NCBI RefSeq assembly: GCF_009826935.1
Contig: NZ_WUMN01000005.1
Location: 186,001-250,000, forward strand
Direction of reading: 5' to 3'
Source: Flavobacterium sp. Sd200
GTDB taxonomy: Bacteria > Bacteroidota > Bacteroidia > Flavobacteriales > Flavobacteriaceae
DNA length: 64,000 nucleotides
Part shown: piece by piece, positions 36,711 through 45,932 of the stretch
Position numbering within the stretch: the first letter of the stretch is position 1
How the letters are laid out: the number at the start of each line of letters is the position of its first letter
Translations under genes and position numbers: made by a program
The notes under the pieces: generated by a model
The model's input: only the letters and a program-made list of their open reading frames with translations
What the model was told of the DNA's origin: nothing
The model's database searches: none

Positions 36711-37256
36711 ATGGAAGAAATCTACAGAAGTGTAAACGACTCTAAAGTAACCATATCTGAACTCATGTTGCCGTCTCACACCAATTTTAGCGGCAAAATC
36801 CATGGAGGATATATTCTTATGCTTATGGACCAGATAGCTTTTGCCTGTGCAGCAAAATATAGCGGAAGCTATTGTGTAACAGCATCTGTAGACACTGTAG
36901 ATTTTTTGAACCCTATAGAGGTTGGCGAGCTTGTTACCATGAAAGCATCGGTTAACTATGTGGGCAACAGCTCAATGGTTGTGGGCATACGTGTAACGTC
37001 TGAAAACATCCGCACCGGCATAGAAAAACACTGTAACTCTTCTTACTTTACTATGGTTGCAAAAGACAGCAACGGCAAAAATGTAACTGTACCGAAACTC
37101 TTACTTACAAGTCCTAAAGAAGTACGCAGGTTTTATAATTCGGTAAAGCGTATAAGCCTTAAAAACGAACGCAACCGCCATGAAGAAACATTTGACCACA
37201 CCACTCCCGAAGCATTAGACGGATTAAAACATTACAGGGTAAAGCTGGAGTTGTAG
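36711..37256 (+). CDS. Acyl-CoA thioesterase (hotdog fold)
   Basis: The 181-residue protein contains the YciA/BACH-type hotdog motif GKIHGGYILMLMDQIAFACA (about residues 23-42) with the conserved GG-x-D layout. This is followed by ASVDTVDFLNPIEVGELVTM and the CNSSYFTMVAKD strand. It hydrolyses acyl-CoA to free acid plus CoA in the cytoplasm; the acyl length preference cannot be told. It is 7 bp downstream of rmuC. Confidence 0.9.
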   Translation: MEEIYRSVNDSKVTISELMLPSHTNFSGKIHGGYILMLMDQIAFACAAKYSGSYCVTASVDTVDFLNPIEVGELVTMKASVNYVGNSSMVVGIRVTSENIRTGIEKHCNSSYFTMVAKDSNGKNVTVPKLLLTSPKEVRRFYNSVKRISLKNERNRHEETFDHTTPEALDGLKHYRVKLEL

Positions 37257-37265
37257 TGTTTTGTA

Positions 37266-37273
37266 TATATTTG
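37266..37273 (+). promoter_or_regulatory. Possible -7 element of the first cytochrome gene
   Basis: TATATTTG matches TAnnTTTG and is 21 bp before the ATG at 37295. It lies only 9 bp after the thioesterase stop. Confidence 0.35.
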
Positions 37274-37294
37274 TCTTTAAACACACAAAGACTA

Positions 37295-38380
37295 ATGATA
37301 AAACAATACACAGCTTATTTACTACTCATTTTTACATTTCTATCGTTAATTTCATGTGGTAATGATGATGAGTCTGATTACAGTATCATACCGCAATCGC
37401 CTGTAACGCTTAATCTGGAAGAGGCTCCCTACAGCAACCTTTCTGAATATCATTTTTTTGAGGGCGATATTAAAAACCTTCAACCCGTATATGGCGTGTT
37501 GCCTTATGATCTTAACAGCAGCCTGTTTACAGATTATGCCCTGAAAAAGAGATTTGTTTACATGCCTTCAGGAACCAGGGCTACTTATACTGCCGATGGC
37601 GAAGTGCTGGACTTTCCTGTGGGCACAGCACTCATAAAAAACTTTTATTATGATAATGCGGGTACTGAACGCGCCACAGTTATTATAGAAACCCGCATTA
37701 TGATACAAAAGGCAGATGGATGGGTATTTGCCAATTATGTTTGGAATAATGATATGACCGAGGCTGTACTGACACCTGCCGCCAGCACAAAACAGATAGG
37801 CTGGTATCAGGGGAATATTTACCGCACAATAAACTACAGAATACCGTCAGAAATGCAATGTGCATCATGCCATACACTTAACGATACCCCAAAACCTATT
37901 GGCACTAAGCCTCAAAACCTCAACAAAAATTATGTTTACAGCAACGGAGAACAAAACCAGTTGCAAAAATGGATAGAATTTGGCTATCTTAACACGGCAC
38001 CTTCTTCTATACAAAGTACTGTAAATTGGGAAGACACATCGCAATCTTTAAATTTAAGGGCACGTTCTTATCTCGACATTAATTGTGCACACTGCCATAC
38101 ACCTGGAGGATCCTGCGGTTATACTCCTATGAATCTTGCCTTCAACCAAACACACATAGATACCAATTTAGGAATATGTGTGCCTCCACAGGATTTTGTG
38201 ACCGGAGATGAGCAGTATATAATTGCTAAACAGGATGCCTTAGGCTCTCTACTTGCCTTTAGAATGAGAACCAGCGACCCAGCCGAAATGATGCCTTTAA
38301 TTGGCCGTACAATTGCCCATAGGGAGGGCGTGGCTTTAATAGACCAATGGATAAACGGTATGAACGAACCTTGCCCTTAA
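37295..38380 (+). CDS. Diheme c-type cytochrome lipoprotein (SO2930-like), copy 1
   Basis: The start at 37295 gives a 361-residue lipoprotein precursor (FTFLSLISCGND lipobox). A GTG at 37256 overlapping the thioesterase stop would spoil the signal. Two heme attachment sites, CASCH at 189-193 and CAHCH at 264-268, each followed by helical segments, support a covalently bound diheme protein. N-terminal beta-rich segments such as PYDLNSSLFTDYALKKRFVY are shared with copy 2. This matches the SO2930 family of diheme cytochromes; the electron partner is unknown. The lipid anchor places it at the periplasmic or outer-surface membrane. Confidence 0.87.
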   Translation: MIKQYTAYLLLIFTFLSLISCGNDDESDYSIIPQSPVTLNLEEAPYSNLSEYHFFEGDIKNLQPVYGVLPYDLNSSLFTDYALKKRFVYMPSGTRATYTADGEVLDFPVGTALIKNFYYDNAGTERATVIIETRIMIQKADGWVFANYVWNNDMTEAVLTPAASTKQIGWYQGNIYRTINYRIPSEMQCASCHTLNDTPKPIGTKPQNLNKNYVYSNGEQNQLQKWIEFGYLNTAPSSIQSTVNWEDTSQSLNLRARSYLDINCAHCHTPGGSCGYTPMNLAFNQTHIDTNLGICVPPQDFVTGDEQYIIAKQDALGSLLAFRMRTSDPAEMMPLIGRTIAHREGVALIDQWINGMNEPCP

Positions 38381-38408
38381 CTAAATTATAATAAAATAGT
38401 TACAAAAT

Positions 38409-38440
38409 AAATAGCCTTAACTCACGGGGCTATTTTTTTT
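38409..38440 (+). terminator. Terminator after the first cytochrome gene
   Basis: A perfect 8-bp stem (38409-38416 with 38428-38435) is followed by at least six T residues. Confidence 0.65.
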
Positions 38441-38473
38441 TACACTTAATTCACATCGATAACAGTTTTATAT

Positions 38474-38481
38474 TATATTTG
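38474..38481 (+). promoter_or_regulatory. -7 element of the second cytochrome gene
   Basis: TATATTTG matches TAnnTTTG 33 bp before the ATG at 38515 and follows a terminator. This supports a separate transcript for the second cytochrome and the three propeller genes. Confidence 0.45.
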
Positions 38482-38514
38482 TTAATTATTCTTTAAAATT
38501 GCTACGATTACCAC

Positions 38515-39609
38515 ATGAAAAACCTTTACAAATTACAAACTACATTTTTTCTGTTTACCCTTATTTTATTGACATCCTGCGGCTCTGACAACTCTGATGA
38601 TTACAAAGAAATCTCACCTGTACATGTAGATCTTTCTACAGTACCCTACCCTACACTTTCGCAGTATAAATTCTTTAAAGGAGACATGAAAAACCTTGAA
38701 CCGGAACTAAAAGTTATACCTTATGACCTTAGCAGCACGCTGTTTACCGATTATGCCCACAAAAAGAGGTTTGTGTGGATGCCGGAGGGAACAAAAGCGA
38801 CTTATGACGGTGATGGTAAAGTACTTAAATTTCCGAAAGGGACAGTACTGATAAAAAACTTTTACTATGACAATGTGTTGCCCAACAACACTACCCGCAT
38901 TCTTGAAACCCGATTGATGATTAAAACGTCCGATGCCAATGGCTGGATCTTTGCCGATTATATATGGAATGACGAGCAAACCGAAGCTACTCTTGATTTG
39001 GCTGGCAGGGATGTGCCTATATCCTGGTTGGAAAATGGCGAAACAAAATCCATCAACTACAGGATACCTTCTGAAAACGAATGTTTTACATGTCATAAAT
39101 CAGGCAATCCGGCTATGGCTATACCTATAGGGCCAAAACCTCAAAACCTCAACAAGAATTATACGTATGCCGATGGCACTCAAAACCAGCTTTCGCGCTG
39201 GATAAGCGAAGGATATCTTGAATCTGCACCTCAAAACATTACCTCTGTAATAGACTGGACTGACACCTCCAAACCATTGGAACTAAGGGTTCGTTCATAT
39301 CTCGACATTAACTGTGCACATTGCCATAGTGAAGGTGCGCACTGCTCCTACCGTTCTATGCGCTTTGCCTTTAGCGAAACCACCACTCCTCAAAATCTTG
39401 GCATTTGCATGCGTACAGAAGAGAACATAAACCCTTCTCTAATTTATATCGTTACAAAAGGAGTGCCTATGCGCTCTGCACTTTATTATCGCATGAACAG
39501 TGTTTTAGAATCTGAAAGGATGCCGCTTATGGGGCGCACGATTGTTCATACCGAAGCTGTTGCCATGATAAATGAATGGATTACCAACATGGACGGACCC
39601 TGCCAATAA
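38515..39609 (+). CDS. Diheme c-type cytochrome lipoprotein (SO2930-like), copy 2
   Basis: The 364-residue paralogue of the preceding gene has a lipobox (LILLTSCGSD) and two heme sites, CFTCH at 190-194 and CAHCH at 267-271. Shared blocks include PYDLSSTLFTDYAHKKRFVW, IKNFYYDN, INYRIPSE and RSYLDINCAHCH. Middle and C-terminal parts differ more, and the second site is followed by different sequence, consistent with an old tandem duplication. It begins a probable operon with three FG-GAP/UnbV T9SS proteins (27-bp gap to the first). The likely role is electron transfer at the cell envelope. Confidence 0.87.
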   Translation: MKNLYKLQTTFFLFTLILLTSCGSDNSDDYKEISPVHVDLSTVPYPTLSQYKFFKGDMKNLEPELKVIPYDLSSTLFTDYAHKKRFVWMPEGTKATYDGDGKVLKFPKGTVLIKNFYYDNVLPNNTTRILETRLMIKTSDANGWIFADYIWNDEQTEATLDLAGRDVPISWLENGETKSINYRIPSENECFTCHKSGNPAMAIPIGPKPQNLNKNYTYADGTQNQLSRWISEGYLESAPQNITSVIDWTDTSKPLELRVRSYLDINCAHCHSEGAHCSYRSMRFAFSETTTPQNLGICMRTEENINPSLIYIVTKGVPMRSALYYRMNSVLESERMPLMGRTIVHTEAVAMINEWITNMDGPCQ

Positions 39610-39636
39610 AAAACCTAATACAACACAATAAAAAAC

Positions 39637-41652
39637 ATGAAAAAGATCTTTACACTTGCCCTATTCTGTTTGGCACCGCTATGCCTTACAGCACAAACAA
39701 ACTGCGGTAATGCCCCCGCATTGATTCCCGGGTTACACAATGCTACATTTGCCCAGGGAAGCACACCGCCTTCCACTATATGCGTTAATGGAATTAGCAA
39801 CAACCCTACTATGGGAATTTGGTACAGCTATACTCCTATTGCCAATTATACTGCAACTATCAGTACAAGCGTTCAGGGATACCCTAACAGAGATACCCGT
39901 GTTCATGTATATTCAGGAAGCTGCGATAACCTTGTATGCGTAGGCGGAGATGATGACAGCGGCCCCAACCAATCATCTATAGTAAGTTTTACCGCAATCA
40001 GGGGAGTAAACTATCATATAGCTTTTGACAATAACTGGGACAGCAATGCATTTGCTTTCAGGCTTAGTGAGGATGCTCTTGTAATTCCGCCCTTTACAGC
40101 CCAAAACTTTAGTCTGTTAGGCGATAAAATGTGTGTGGTAGACCTTAACGGCGATTATCTGGACGACATTGTTGCCCCAGGGGGTGCCCAGCAAAATTTC
40201 CAGAATGTGTATGTAATGTATCAAAATTACAATGGGGGTTTTACCTCAGCCACCCTTACTACCCCTCCTTTTAACTTCGACCCAAGCTGGAGTATGGCTG
40301 CAGGCGATTTTGATAAAAACGGCTATAACGACCTATTGTATGGCGACTATGGCGGAGCCTCTTTACTGCTTGCAAACAATACCGGTACAGGCTTTTCTTC
40401 GGTATTGCAGTCAACACAATTCATCTTTTCGCAACGCACTAATTTTGTAGATATCAATAACGACGGTAACCTTGATGCCTTTATATGTCATGACACTGCC
40501 CCTAACTGTTATTTTTTAAATAATGGTGCAGGAGGGTTTACTTATCATCAGGGTGGTATAGGCGATTATCCGTCAGGCGGAAATTATGGTTCTATATGGA
40601 TCGACTATGATAATGATGGTGATATGGATATGTTTATTGCCAAATGCCGTGGTGGTGGAGACAGTGCCTCTATAGACGAGCTGCACCGCAACAATGGCGA
40701 CGGAACATTTACAAACGTAGCACAGGAAGCTGGTTTTGCCGATTTTCACCAGTCATGGTCGGCTGCATGGGCAGATTTTGATAACGATGGCGACATGGAT
40801 GTTCTTGTAGGCGGTAGCGCAAGTCCACACAAACTAATGCGCAATAACGGCGATGGTACATTTACAGATATAAGTGCCAACTCAGGCTTTGATGTTGATG
40901 CATCTTTAAGCTATGAGCATGTGGCACACGATTTTGACAACGATGGCTTTGTAGATGTATTGGGCGGTGGCAATAAAATAATGCACAACAATGGCGATAT
41001 GACGTTTAGGGCCATACCCATTAGCGCAGGCAGCGGCCCTATTGGCGATTTAAATAACGATGGCTTTTTAGATATTGTAAACGGCAACTTTATCCATATG
41101 GCAAACCCTAACGGCAACAACTGGATAAAAATACTTTTACAAGGGCTTACCAGCAACCGCAACGGTATTGGCGCAAGGATAGAAATTATTGGCGAAGGCA
41201 ATGGTTGGACAAAACAGATAAGGGATGTGCGCAGTGGCGATGGTTTTGAATATATGAGCTCATTAAACACCCATTTTGGCCTTGGCCTTACCGATGCTCT
41301 TGATATGGTTGTTGTAAAATGGCCATCGGGTACTATAGATTATATTACAAACCCAACAATTAACCAGGCACTTGCTGTTGTAGAAGGATCTTTTCCGCTT
41401 AGCAGGCTTGATGTAAATGCTGATAAGTTTACATTATATCCTAATCCGGCAAAAGAAACACTTAACATTAAAAGCATAAATAATTTTAGTGCACAGAAAG
41501 CCAGCATATACAGCCTTGACGGAAAGTTGGTAAAAACAGAGAATATAAAAGACTCATCTGTATCGGTGCAGCAACTTGCAAAAGGAACCTATCTTATTAT
41601 ACTTCAGGGTAAAGACGGAAAACAATATACGTCTAAGTTTATAAAAGGATAG
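39637..41652 (+). CDS. FG-GAP/UnbV T9SS protein, paralogue 1
   Basis: The 671 residues have a signal peptide (near CLTAQTNCG), a PPC-like N-terminal domain (about 22-150) and a seven-bladed FG-GAP/VCBS propeller (about 155-490). Seven calcium-type loops are visible: DLNGDYLDD from 169, DFDKNGYND from 224, then DINNDGNLD, DYDNDGDMD, DFDNDGDMD, DFDNDGFVD and DLNNDGFLD. An ASPIC/UnbV region follows (about 507-570; NRNGIGARIEI, later SLNTHFGLG, then KWPSGTIDY). A T9SS type A domain starts near 595 (FTLYPNPAKE) and ends SKFIKG. It should be secreted to the surface; ligand unknown. Next gene begins 4 bp after the stop. Confidence 0.88.
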   Translation: MKKIFTLALFCLAPLCLTAQTNCGNAPALIPGLHNATFAQGSTPPSTICVNGISNNPTMGIWYSYTPIANYTATISTSVQGYPNRDTRVHVYSGSCDNLVCVGGDDDSGPNQSSIVSFTAIRGVNYHIAFDNNWDSNAFAFRLSEDALVIPPFTAQNFSLLGDKMCVVDLNGDYLDDIVAPGGAQQNFQNVYVMYQNYNGGFTSATLTTPPFNFDPSWSMAAGDFDKNGYNDLLYGDYGGASLLLANNTGTGFSSVLQSTQFIFSQRTNFVDINNDGNLDAFICHDTAPNCYFLNNGAGGFTYHQGGIGDYPSGGNYGSIWIDYDNDGDMDMFIAKCRGGGDSASIDELHRNNGDGTFTNVAQEAGFADFHQSWSAAWADFDNDGDMDVLVGGSASPHKLMRNNGDGTFTDISANSGFDVDASLSYEHVAHDFDNDGFVDVLGGGNKIMHNNGDMTFRAIPISAGSGPIGDLNNDGFLDIVNGNFIHMANPNGNNWIKILLQGLTSNRNGIGARIEIIGEGNGWTKQIRDVRSGDGFEYMSSLNTHFGLGLTDALDMVVVKWPSGTIDYITNPTINQALAVVEGSFPLSRLDVNADKFTLYPNPAKETLNIKSINNFSAQKASIYSLDGKLVKTENIKDSSVSVQQLAKGTYLIILQGKDGKQYTSKFIKG

Positions 41653-41656
41653 TTTT

Positions 41657-43651
41657 ATGAAACTTAAAATTGCCATAGTATTATTAACCGTTTGCATTGG
41701 GACAAAAGCACAAACAAATTGCGAAAATGCTGTTGCCATACAAGCTGGTTTGCATAATGCGGTTTTTGTAAACGGGAGCACACCACCTGTTATTATTTGT
41801 ACAAATGGTGTAAATAACATGCTTACAAAAGGTATTTGGTATAGCTACACACCTACTTCTACATACACAACGTCAATACGGTCATCAGTAACCGGATATC
41901 CTGATACAGATACCAGACTACATGTATACAGCGGCGTTTGTAATAATCTTGTATGTGTAACAGGAGATGATGACAGCGGCAACGGAACTACCGCTTTAGC
42001 AACTTTTACAGCTGTGGAGAACACTACCTATTTCATTGTTTTTGACGATAACTGGAGTAACGAGAATTTTGTATTTAATTTACAGGAAAACACTTATGTA
42101 CCGCAGCCTTTTACTCCACAATATTTTGAACTTGAAGGTAGCAAATGTGCCATTGCAGACCTTAACGGCGATTATTTAGACGATATAATTTCGCCTACAA
42201 TCGTAAATTCGGTAAATGTTCTCTATCAGAATCCTGATGGTGGAGCTTTCATACCTCAAACTTTAAGTACTCCCACAATCCGGTACAGACCCTCATGGAG
42301 CATTGCAGTGGGAGATTATGATAATAACGGTTATAATGATTTGTTGTATGGAGATAGCGCAGGAGCCTCTTTAGTACTTGCAAACAGTAATGGTACTGCT
42401 TTTAATACCTTACTCGAATCTTCACAATATATTTTTTCACAACGCACAAACTTTGTCGACATTAACAACGATGGCCATTTGGATGCGTTTGTTTGTCATG
42501 ACTTCGAGCCTAACTGTTATTTTTTGAATGATGGCAATAGCGGATTTACTTTTCATCAGGGAGGATTAGGAGATTATCCAACGGGGGGTAATTATGGCTC
42601 AATCTGGGTAGATTATGACAATGACGGCGATGTCGATTTATTTATAGCCAAATGTCGGGGAGGATCTAATCAGGCAGCATTAGACGAGCTGTTGAGAAAT
42701 AACGGAGACGGCACTTTTACCAATGTGGCTCAGCAAGCAGGCTTTGCCGACTTACATCAATCATGGTCTGCGGCATGGGCAGATTTTGACAACGACGGTG
42801 ATATGGATGTAATGATAGGTGCATATGGCGGATACAATAAATTAATGCGTAATGACGGAAATACCGTATTTACTGATGTATCTTCAGGATCGGGTCTCGG
42901 GACGTCTACAAGCAATGAACATATAAGCCATGATTTTGATAACGACGGCTTTGTAGACCTATCCAGCGGTAGCGGCCTAATGCATAACAATGGAGATATG
43001 ACCTTTAGTCCTGTTAATGTTAGTTTCTATGCAGCAGCTGTAGGCGATCTAAACAATGATGGATTTCTTGACATATTAAATTATAATGCTATATATTATG
43101 GAAATCCTAACGGAAACAATTGGATAAAGATACTACTGCAGGGTACTACAAGCAACCGCAACGGCATAGGTGCAAGGGTAGAAATATTGGGTAATGGAGA
43201 TGGCTGGACAAAACAAATAAGAGATGTGCGCAGCGGCGAAGGATTTAAATATATGAGTTCGTTAAATACACATTTCGGTTTGGGTCAAACAGATGCCTTA
43301 GATATGGTTGTTGTAAAATGGCCATCGGGTACAGTAGATTATATCCCCAACCCTACCATAAACCAATCGCTAATGGTAGTAGAGGGTTCTTTTCCGCTAA
43401 GCAGGCTTGATGCAAATGCCGACAAATTTACATTATATCCTAACCCGGCAAAAGAAACCCTAAACATAAAAAGCAGCAATAATTTTAGTGCGATAAAAGC
43501 AAGTATATATAGCCTTGACGGGAAATTAGCAGCGCAAGAAGATATCTCCAATTCTGCAATATCTGTAAGACATTTAACTAAAGGCACCTATGTTATTGTG
43601 CTTCATGATAAAAATCAAAAATCCATTACAACCAAATTTATAAAAGAGTAA
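41657..43651 (+). CDS. FG-GAP/UnbV T9SS protein, paralogue 2
   Basis: The 664 residues repeat the architecture of paralogue 1: signal peptide, PPC-like domain, seven Ca-type loops, UnbV region and T9SS type A domain ending TKFIKE. Its UnbV and C-terminal part is nearly identical to paralogue 1 (for example NPNGNNWIKILLQG and VVEGSFPLSRLD). Its propeller, however, diverges more (ISPTIVNSVN, GAYGGYNKLMR) than paralogue 1 does from paralogue 3. This mosaic suggests gene conversion in the downstream part. It starts 4 bp after paralogue 1 and ends 4 bp before paralogue 3. Confidence 0.88.
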   Translation: MKLKIAIVLLTVCIGTKAQTNCENAVAIQAGLHNAVFVNGSTPPVIICTNGVNNMLTKGIWYSYTPTSTYTTSIRSSVTGYPDTDTRLHVYSGVCNNLVCVTGDDDSGNGTTALATFTAVENTTYFIVFDDNWSNENFVFNLQENTYVPQPFTPQYFELEGSKCAIADLNGDYLDDIISPTIVNSVNVLYQNPDGGAFIPQTLSTPTIRYRPSWSIAVGDYDNNGYNDLLYGDSAGASLVLANSNGTAFNTLLESSQYIFSQRTNFVDINNDGHLDAFVCHDFEPNCYFLNDGNSGFTFHQGGLGDYPTGGNYGSIWVDYDNDGDVDLFIAKCRGGSNQAALDELLRNNGDGTFTNVAQQAGFADLHQSWSAAWADFDNDGDMDVMIGAYGGYNKLMRNDGNTVFTDVSSGSGLGTSTSNEHISHDFDNDGFVDLSSGSGLMHNNGDMTFSPVNVSFYAAAVGDLNNDGFLDILNYNAIYYGNPNGNNWIKILLQGTTSNRNGIGARVEILGNGDGWTKQIRDVRSGEGFKYMSSLNTHFGLGQTDALDMVVVKWPSGTVDYIPNPTINQSLMVVEGSFPLSRLDANADKFTLYPNPAKETLNIKSSNNFSAIKASIYSLDGKLAAQEDISNSAISVRHLTKGTYVIVLHDKNQKSITTKFIKE

Positions 43652-43655
43652 AACT

Positions 43656-45650
43656 ATGAAACTAAAAATTACTTTACTTGCTTTACTTGGGTGGCATTTT
43701 GCAGGCGCACAGGGCACATGCGCTACCGCCACACCTATTACACCTGGCACTTATAATGCAGTGTTTACGGCCGGAAGCCAGGTACCATCATTAATTTGTA
43801 CAGGAGAGATAAACAATCCGACTACTTTAGGTATTTGGTTTTCTTTTACCCCCACAGCAACAATCACAGCCACTGTTAACACCAATGTGAGCGGTTATCC
43901 CAACAGAGACACACGCGTGCATGTATATAGTGGCAACTGCGAAACATTGATCTGCGTTGCAGGAAATGACGATGCAGGCAACGGGCAACTAACATCTTTG
44001 GCAAATTTTACCGCAACTGCCGGAGTTACCTATTATATAGCATTTGATAATAACTGGGACAGTAACTCTTTTCATTTCACCCTTTCGGAGTCAGTACCAA
44101 GCTCTACCTCTTTCTCACAACAAAGTATATCCATGACCGGGACACAGTATTGCATTGTAGACCTCAATGGAGACTATCTTGACGATATTGTGGCACCTGT
44201 AAACAATGGTGTGAATGTGTTATATCAAAGTGCTAACGGTTCAGGTTTTACCCAAGCGTCACTTACAGCGCCTTCAACTGTATATATGCCAAGCTGGAGT
44301 ATGGCAGCAGGCGATTTTGACAAGAACGGTTTTAACGACCTGTTATATGGCAGCGGCAGCGGTGCTACAGTAATGCTTGCAAATGCTACCGGAACTGCTT
44401 TTGAAACGGCATTTATATCTACACAGTATCTTTTCTCGCAGCGCACCAATTTTGTCGATATTAATAACGATGGTAATCTGGATGCTTTTGTATGCCACGA
44501 TGTTCAGCCTAATTGCTACTTCCTAAATGACGGTGCAGGTGGGTTTACTTTTCATCAGGGAGGTTTAGGCGATTTTGCATCCGGAGGAAACTACGGGTCT
44601 ATATGGATAGATTATGACAATGATGGCGACAGCGACCTTTTTATTGCCAAATGCCGTGGCGGAAGTGATGCCGCTATAGACGAGTTGCATCGCAACAATG
44701 GCGACGGAACCTTTACAAACGTAGCACAGCAAGCCGGATTTGCAGATTTGCATCAATCTTGGTCGAGCGCATGGGGCGATTTTGATAATGACGGCGATAT
44801 GGATGTACTGGTGGGTGGCAGCAGCAGTCCGCATAAACTTATGCGTAACAACGGCAACGGCACTTTTACAAATGTAACAGTAGGATCAGGATTTGAAAGT
44901 TATACTACCAATATAGAGCATACTGCACACGATTTTGACAATGACGGTTATGTGGATATTTTTGGCGGTGGAAATATCATTATGCACAACAATGGCGACA
45001 TGACATTTAGTCCAATATCCGTTTCGGCAAGTAACGGTCCCATTGGCGATCTTAATAACGATGGTTTCCTGGATATACAAAACGGCAATACCCTGCACAT
45101 TAATAACGGTAATGACAATCATTATCTTAAAGTGCATTTACAGGGTGTAGAAAGCAACCGTAACGGTATTGGTGCACGTGTAGTTATTTATGCCAACGGT
45201 GCCCCTTGGTCTCAGCAAATAAGAGATGTAAAAAGCGGCGACGGCTTTAGATACATGAGTTCTTTAAATACTCATTTTGGCTTAGGAAGTGTTACAGAGC
45301 TTGTTAAACTGGTAGTTATATGGCCATCTGGCACAATAGACATGATAGACTATCCTACAATAGACAGTGCTATACTGGTTGTAGAAGGTTCTACACTTAG
45401 TGTGCAGGATAATGTAAACAAGATGTTCACATTGTATCCTAACCCGGCAAAAGAAGTATTGAACATACAGGGAAGTGCATCGTTTGAGCCTGTAAGGGCC
45501 ACTATTTACAACCTCGAAGGCAAGCTTGTAAAAAAACAGGATATAAAAAATACATCAATCCCGGTACAGCAACTTGCAAAAGGTACTTATATAATTAACC
45601 TACAGGATAAAGAAGGTAAAAATTATTCTGCAAAATTTATAAAAGAGTAA
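43656..45650 (+). CDS. FG-GAP/UnbV T9SS protein, paralogue 3
   Basis: The 664 residues have the same domain order. The propeller is closest to paralogue 1 (SWSMAAGDFDKNG, MDVLVGGSSSPHKLMRNNG, NNGDMTF). The UnbV region (VVIYANGAPWSQQIRDVKSG) and T9SS domain (YPNPAKEVLNIQGSASFEPV) are more diverged. It ends SAKFIKE and is the last gene of the block; a MITE-like element follows. The function is presumably shared with its neighbours, with different ligand surface or redundancy. Confidence 0.88.
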   Translation: MKLKITLLALLGWHFAGAQGTCATATPITPGTYNAVFTAGSQVPSLICTGEINNPTTLGIWFSFTPTATITATVNTNVSGYPNRDTRVHVYSGNCETLICVAGNDDAGNGQLTSLANFTATAGVTYYIAFDNNWDSNSFHFTLSESVPSSTSFSQQSISMTGTQYCIVDLNGDYLDDIVAPVNNGVNVLYQSANGSGFTQASLTAPSTVYMPSWSMAAGDFDKNGFNDLLYGSGSGATVMLANATGTAFETAFISTQYLFSQRTNFVDINNDGNLDAFVCHDVQPNCYFLNDGAGGFTFHQGGLGDFASGGNYGSIWIDYDNDGDSDLFIAKCRGGSDAAIDELHRNNGDGTFTNVAQQAGFADLHQSWSSAWGDFDNDGDMDVLVGGSSSPHKLMRNNGNGTFTNVTVGSGFESYTTNIEHTAHDFDNDGYVDIFGGGNIIMHNNGDMTFSPISVSASNGPIGDLNNDGFLDIQNGNTLHINNGNDNHYLKVHLQGVESNRNGIGARVVIYANGAPWSQQIRDVKSGDGFRYMSSLNTHFGLGSVTELVKLVVIWPSGTIDMIDYPTIDSAILVVEGSTLSVQDNVNKMFTLYPNPAKEVLNIQGSASFEPVRATIYNLEGKLVKKQDIKNTSIPVQQLAKGTYIINLQDKEGKNYSAKFIKE

Positions 45651-45659
45651 TAATTCTTA

Positions 45660-45884
45660 TTGAAGTGGTTTAAACTTTTTTAAAATTAAAAAGGGTTGTA
45701 AATATTTGTGCCACTAAACATATAACATTAAGACTAGTATATGCTTAAATGTACAGATGCATGTTAGATGGTTTTAGGTCTCTTCTAAATAGATATGACA
45801 CAACCATAGCTCTTGGAAAGGACGGAATTACTTAGCATTTATAGTGATAGCCTCAAAAAAATAAAAAAGTTTAAATCACTTGAA
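45660..45884. mobile_element. MITE-like element with imperfect terminal inverted repeats
   Basis: The 24-nt ends 45660-45683 and 45861-45884 are inverted repeats matching at 21 of 24 positions. The shared core reads GTTTAAACTTTTTT on one side and its near complement on the other. The 177-bp interior has no long frame and no gene. Size and structure fit a non-autonomous (MITE-like) insertion-sequence derivative. No target-site duplication was evident, and the parent element was not identified. The whole gap 45651-45932 is otherwise empty except for a terminator. Confidence 0.5.
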
Positions 45885-45885
45885 T

Positions 45886-45926
45886 AAAAAACATCCATTT
45901 TTGGCTTACCAAAAATGGATGTTTTT
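45886..45926. terminator. Bidirectional terminator
   Basis: Arms of about 18 bp (45886-45904 with 45909-45926) with a 4-nt loop pair AAAAACATCCATTTTTGG with its complement. It ends the minus-strand T9SS gene and may also serve the propeller operon. Confidence 0.8.
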
Positions 45927-45932
45927 GTAAAG

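Noticed and set aside
37256..37294. GTG start overlapping the thioesterase stop for the first cytochrome
   Set aside because: The extra 13 residues would precede a normal lipoprotein signal. The ATG at 37295 follows a -7 element.
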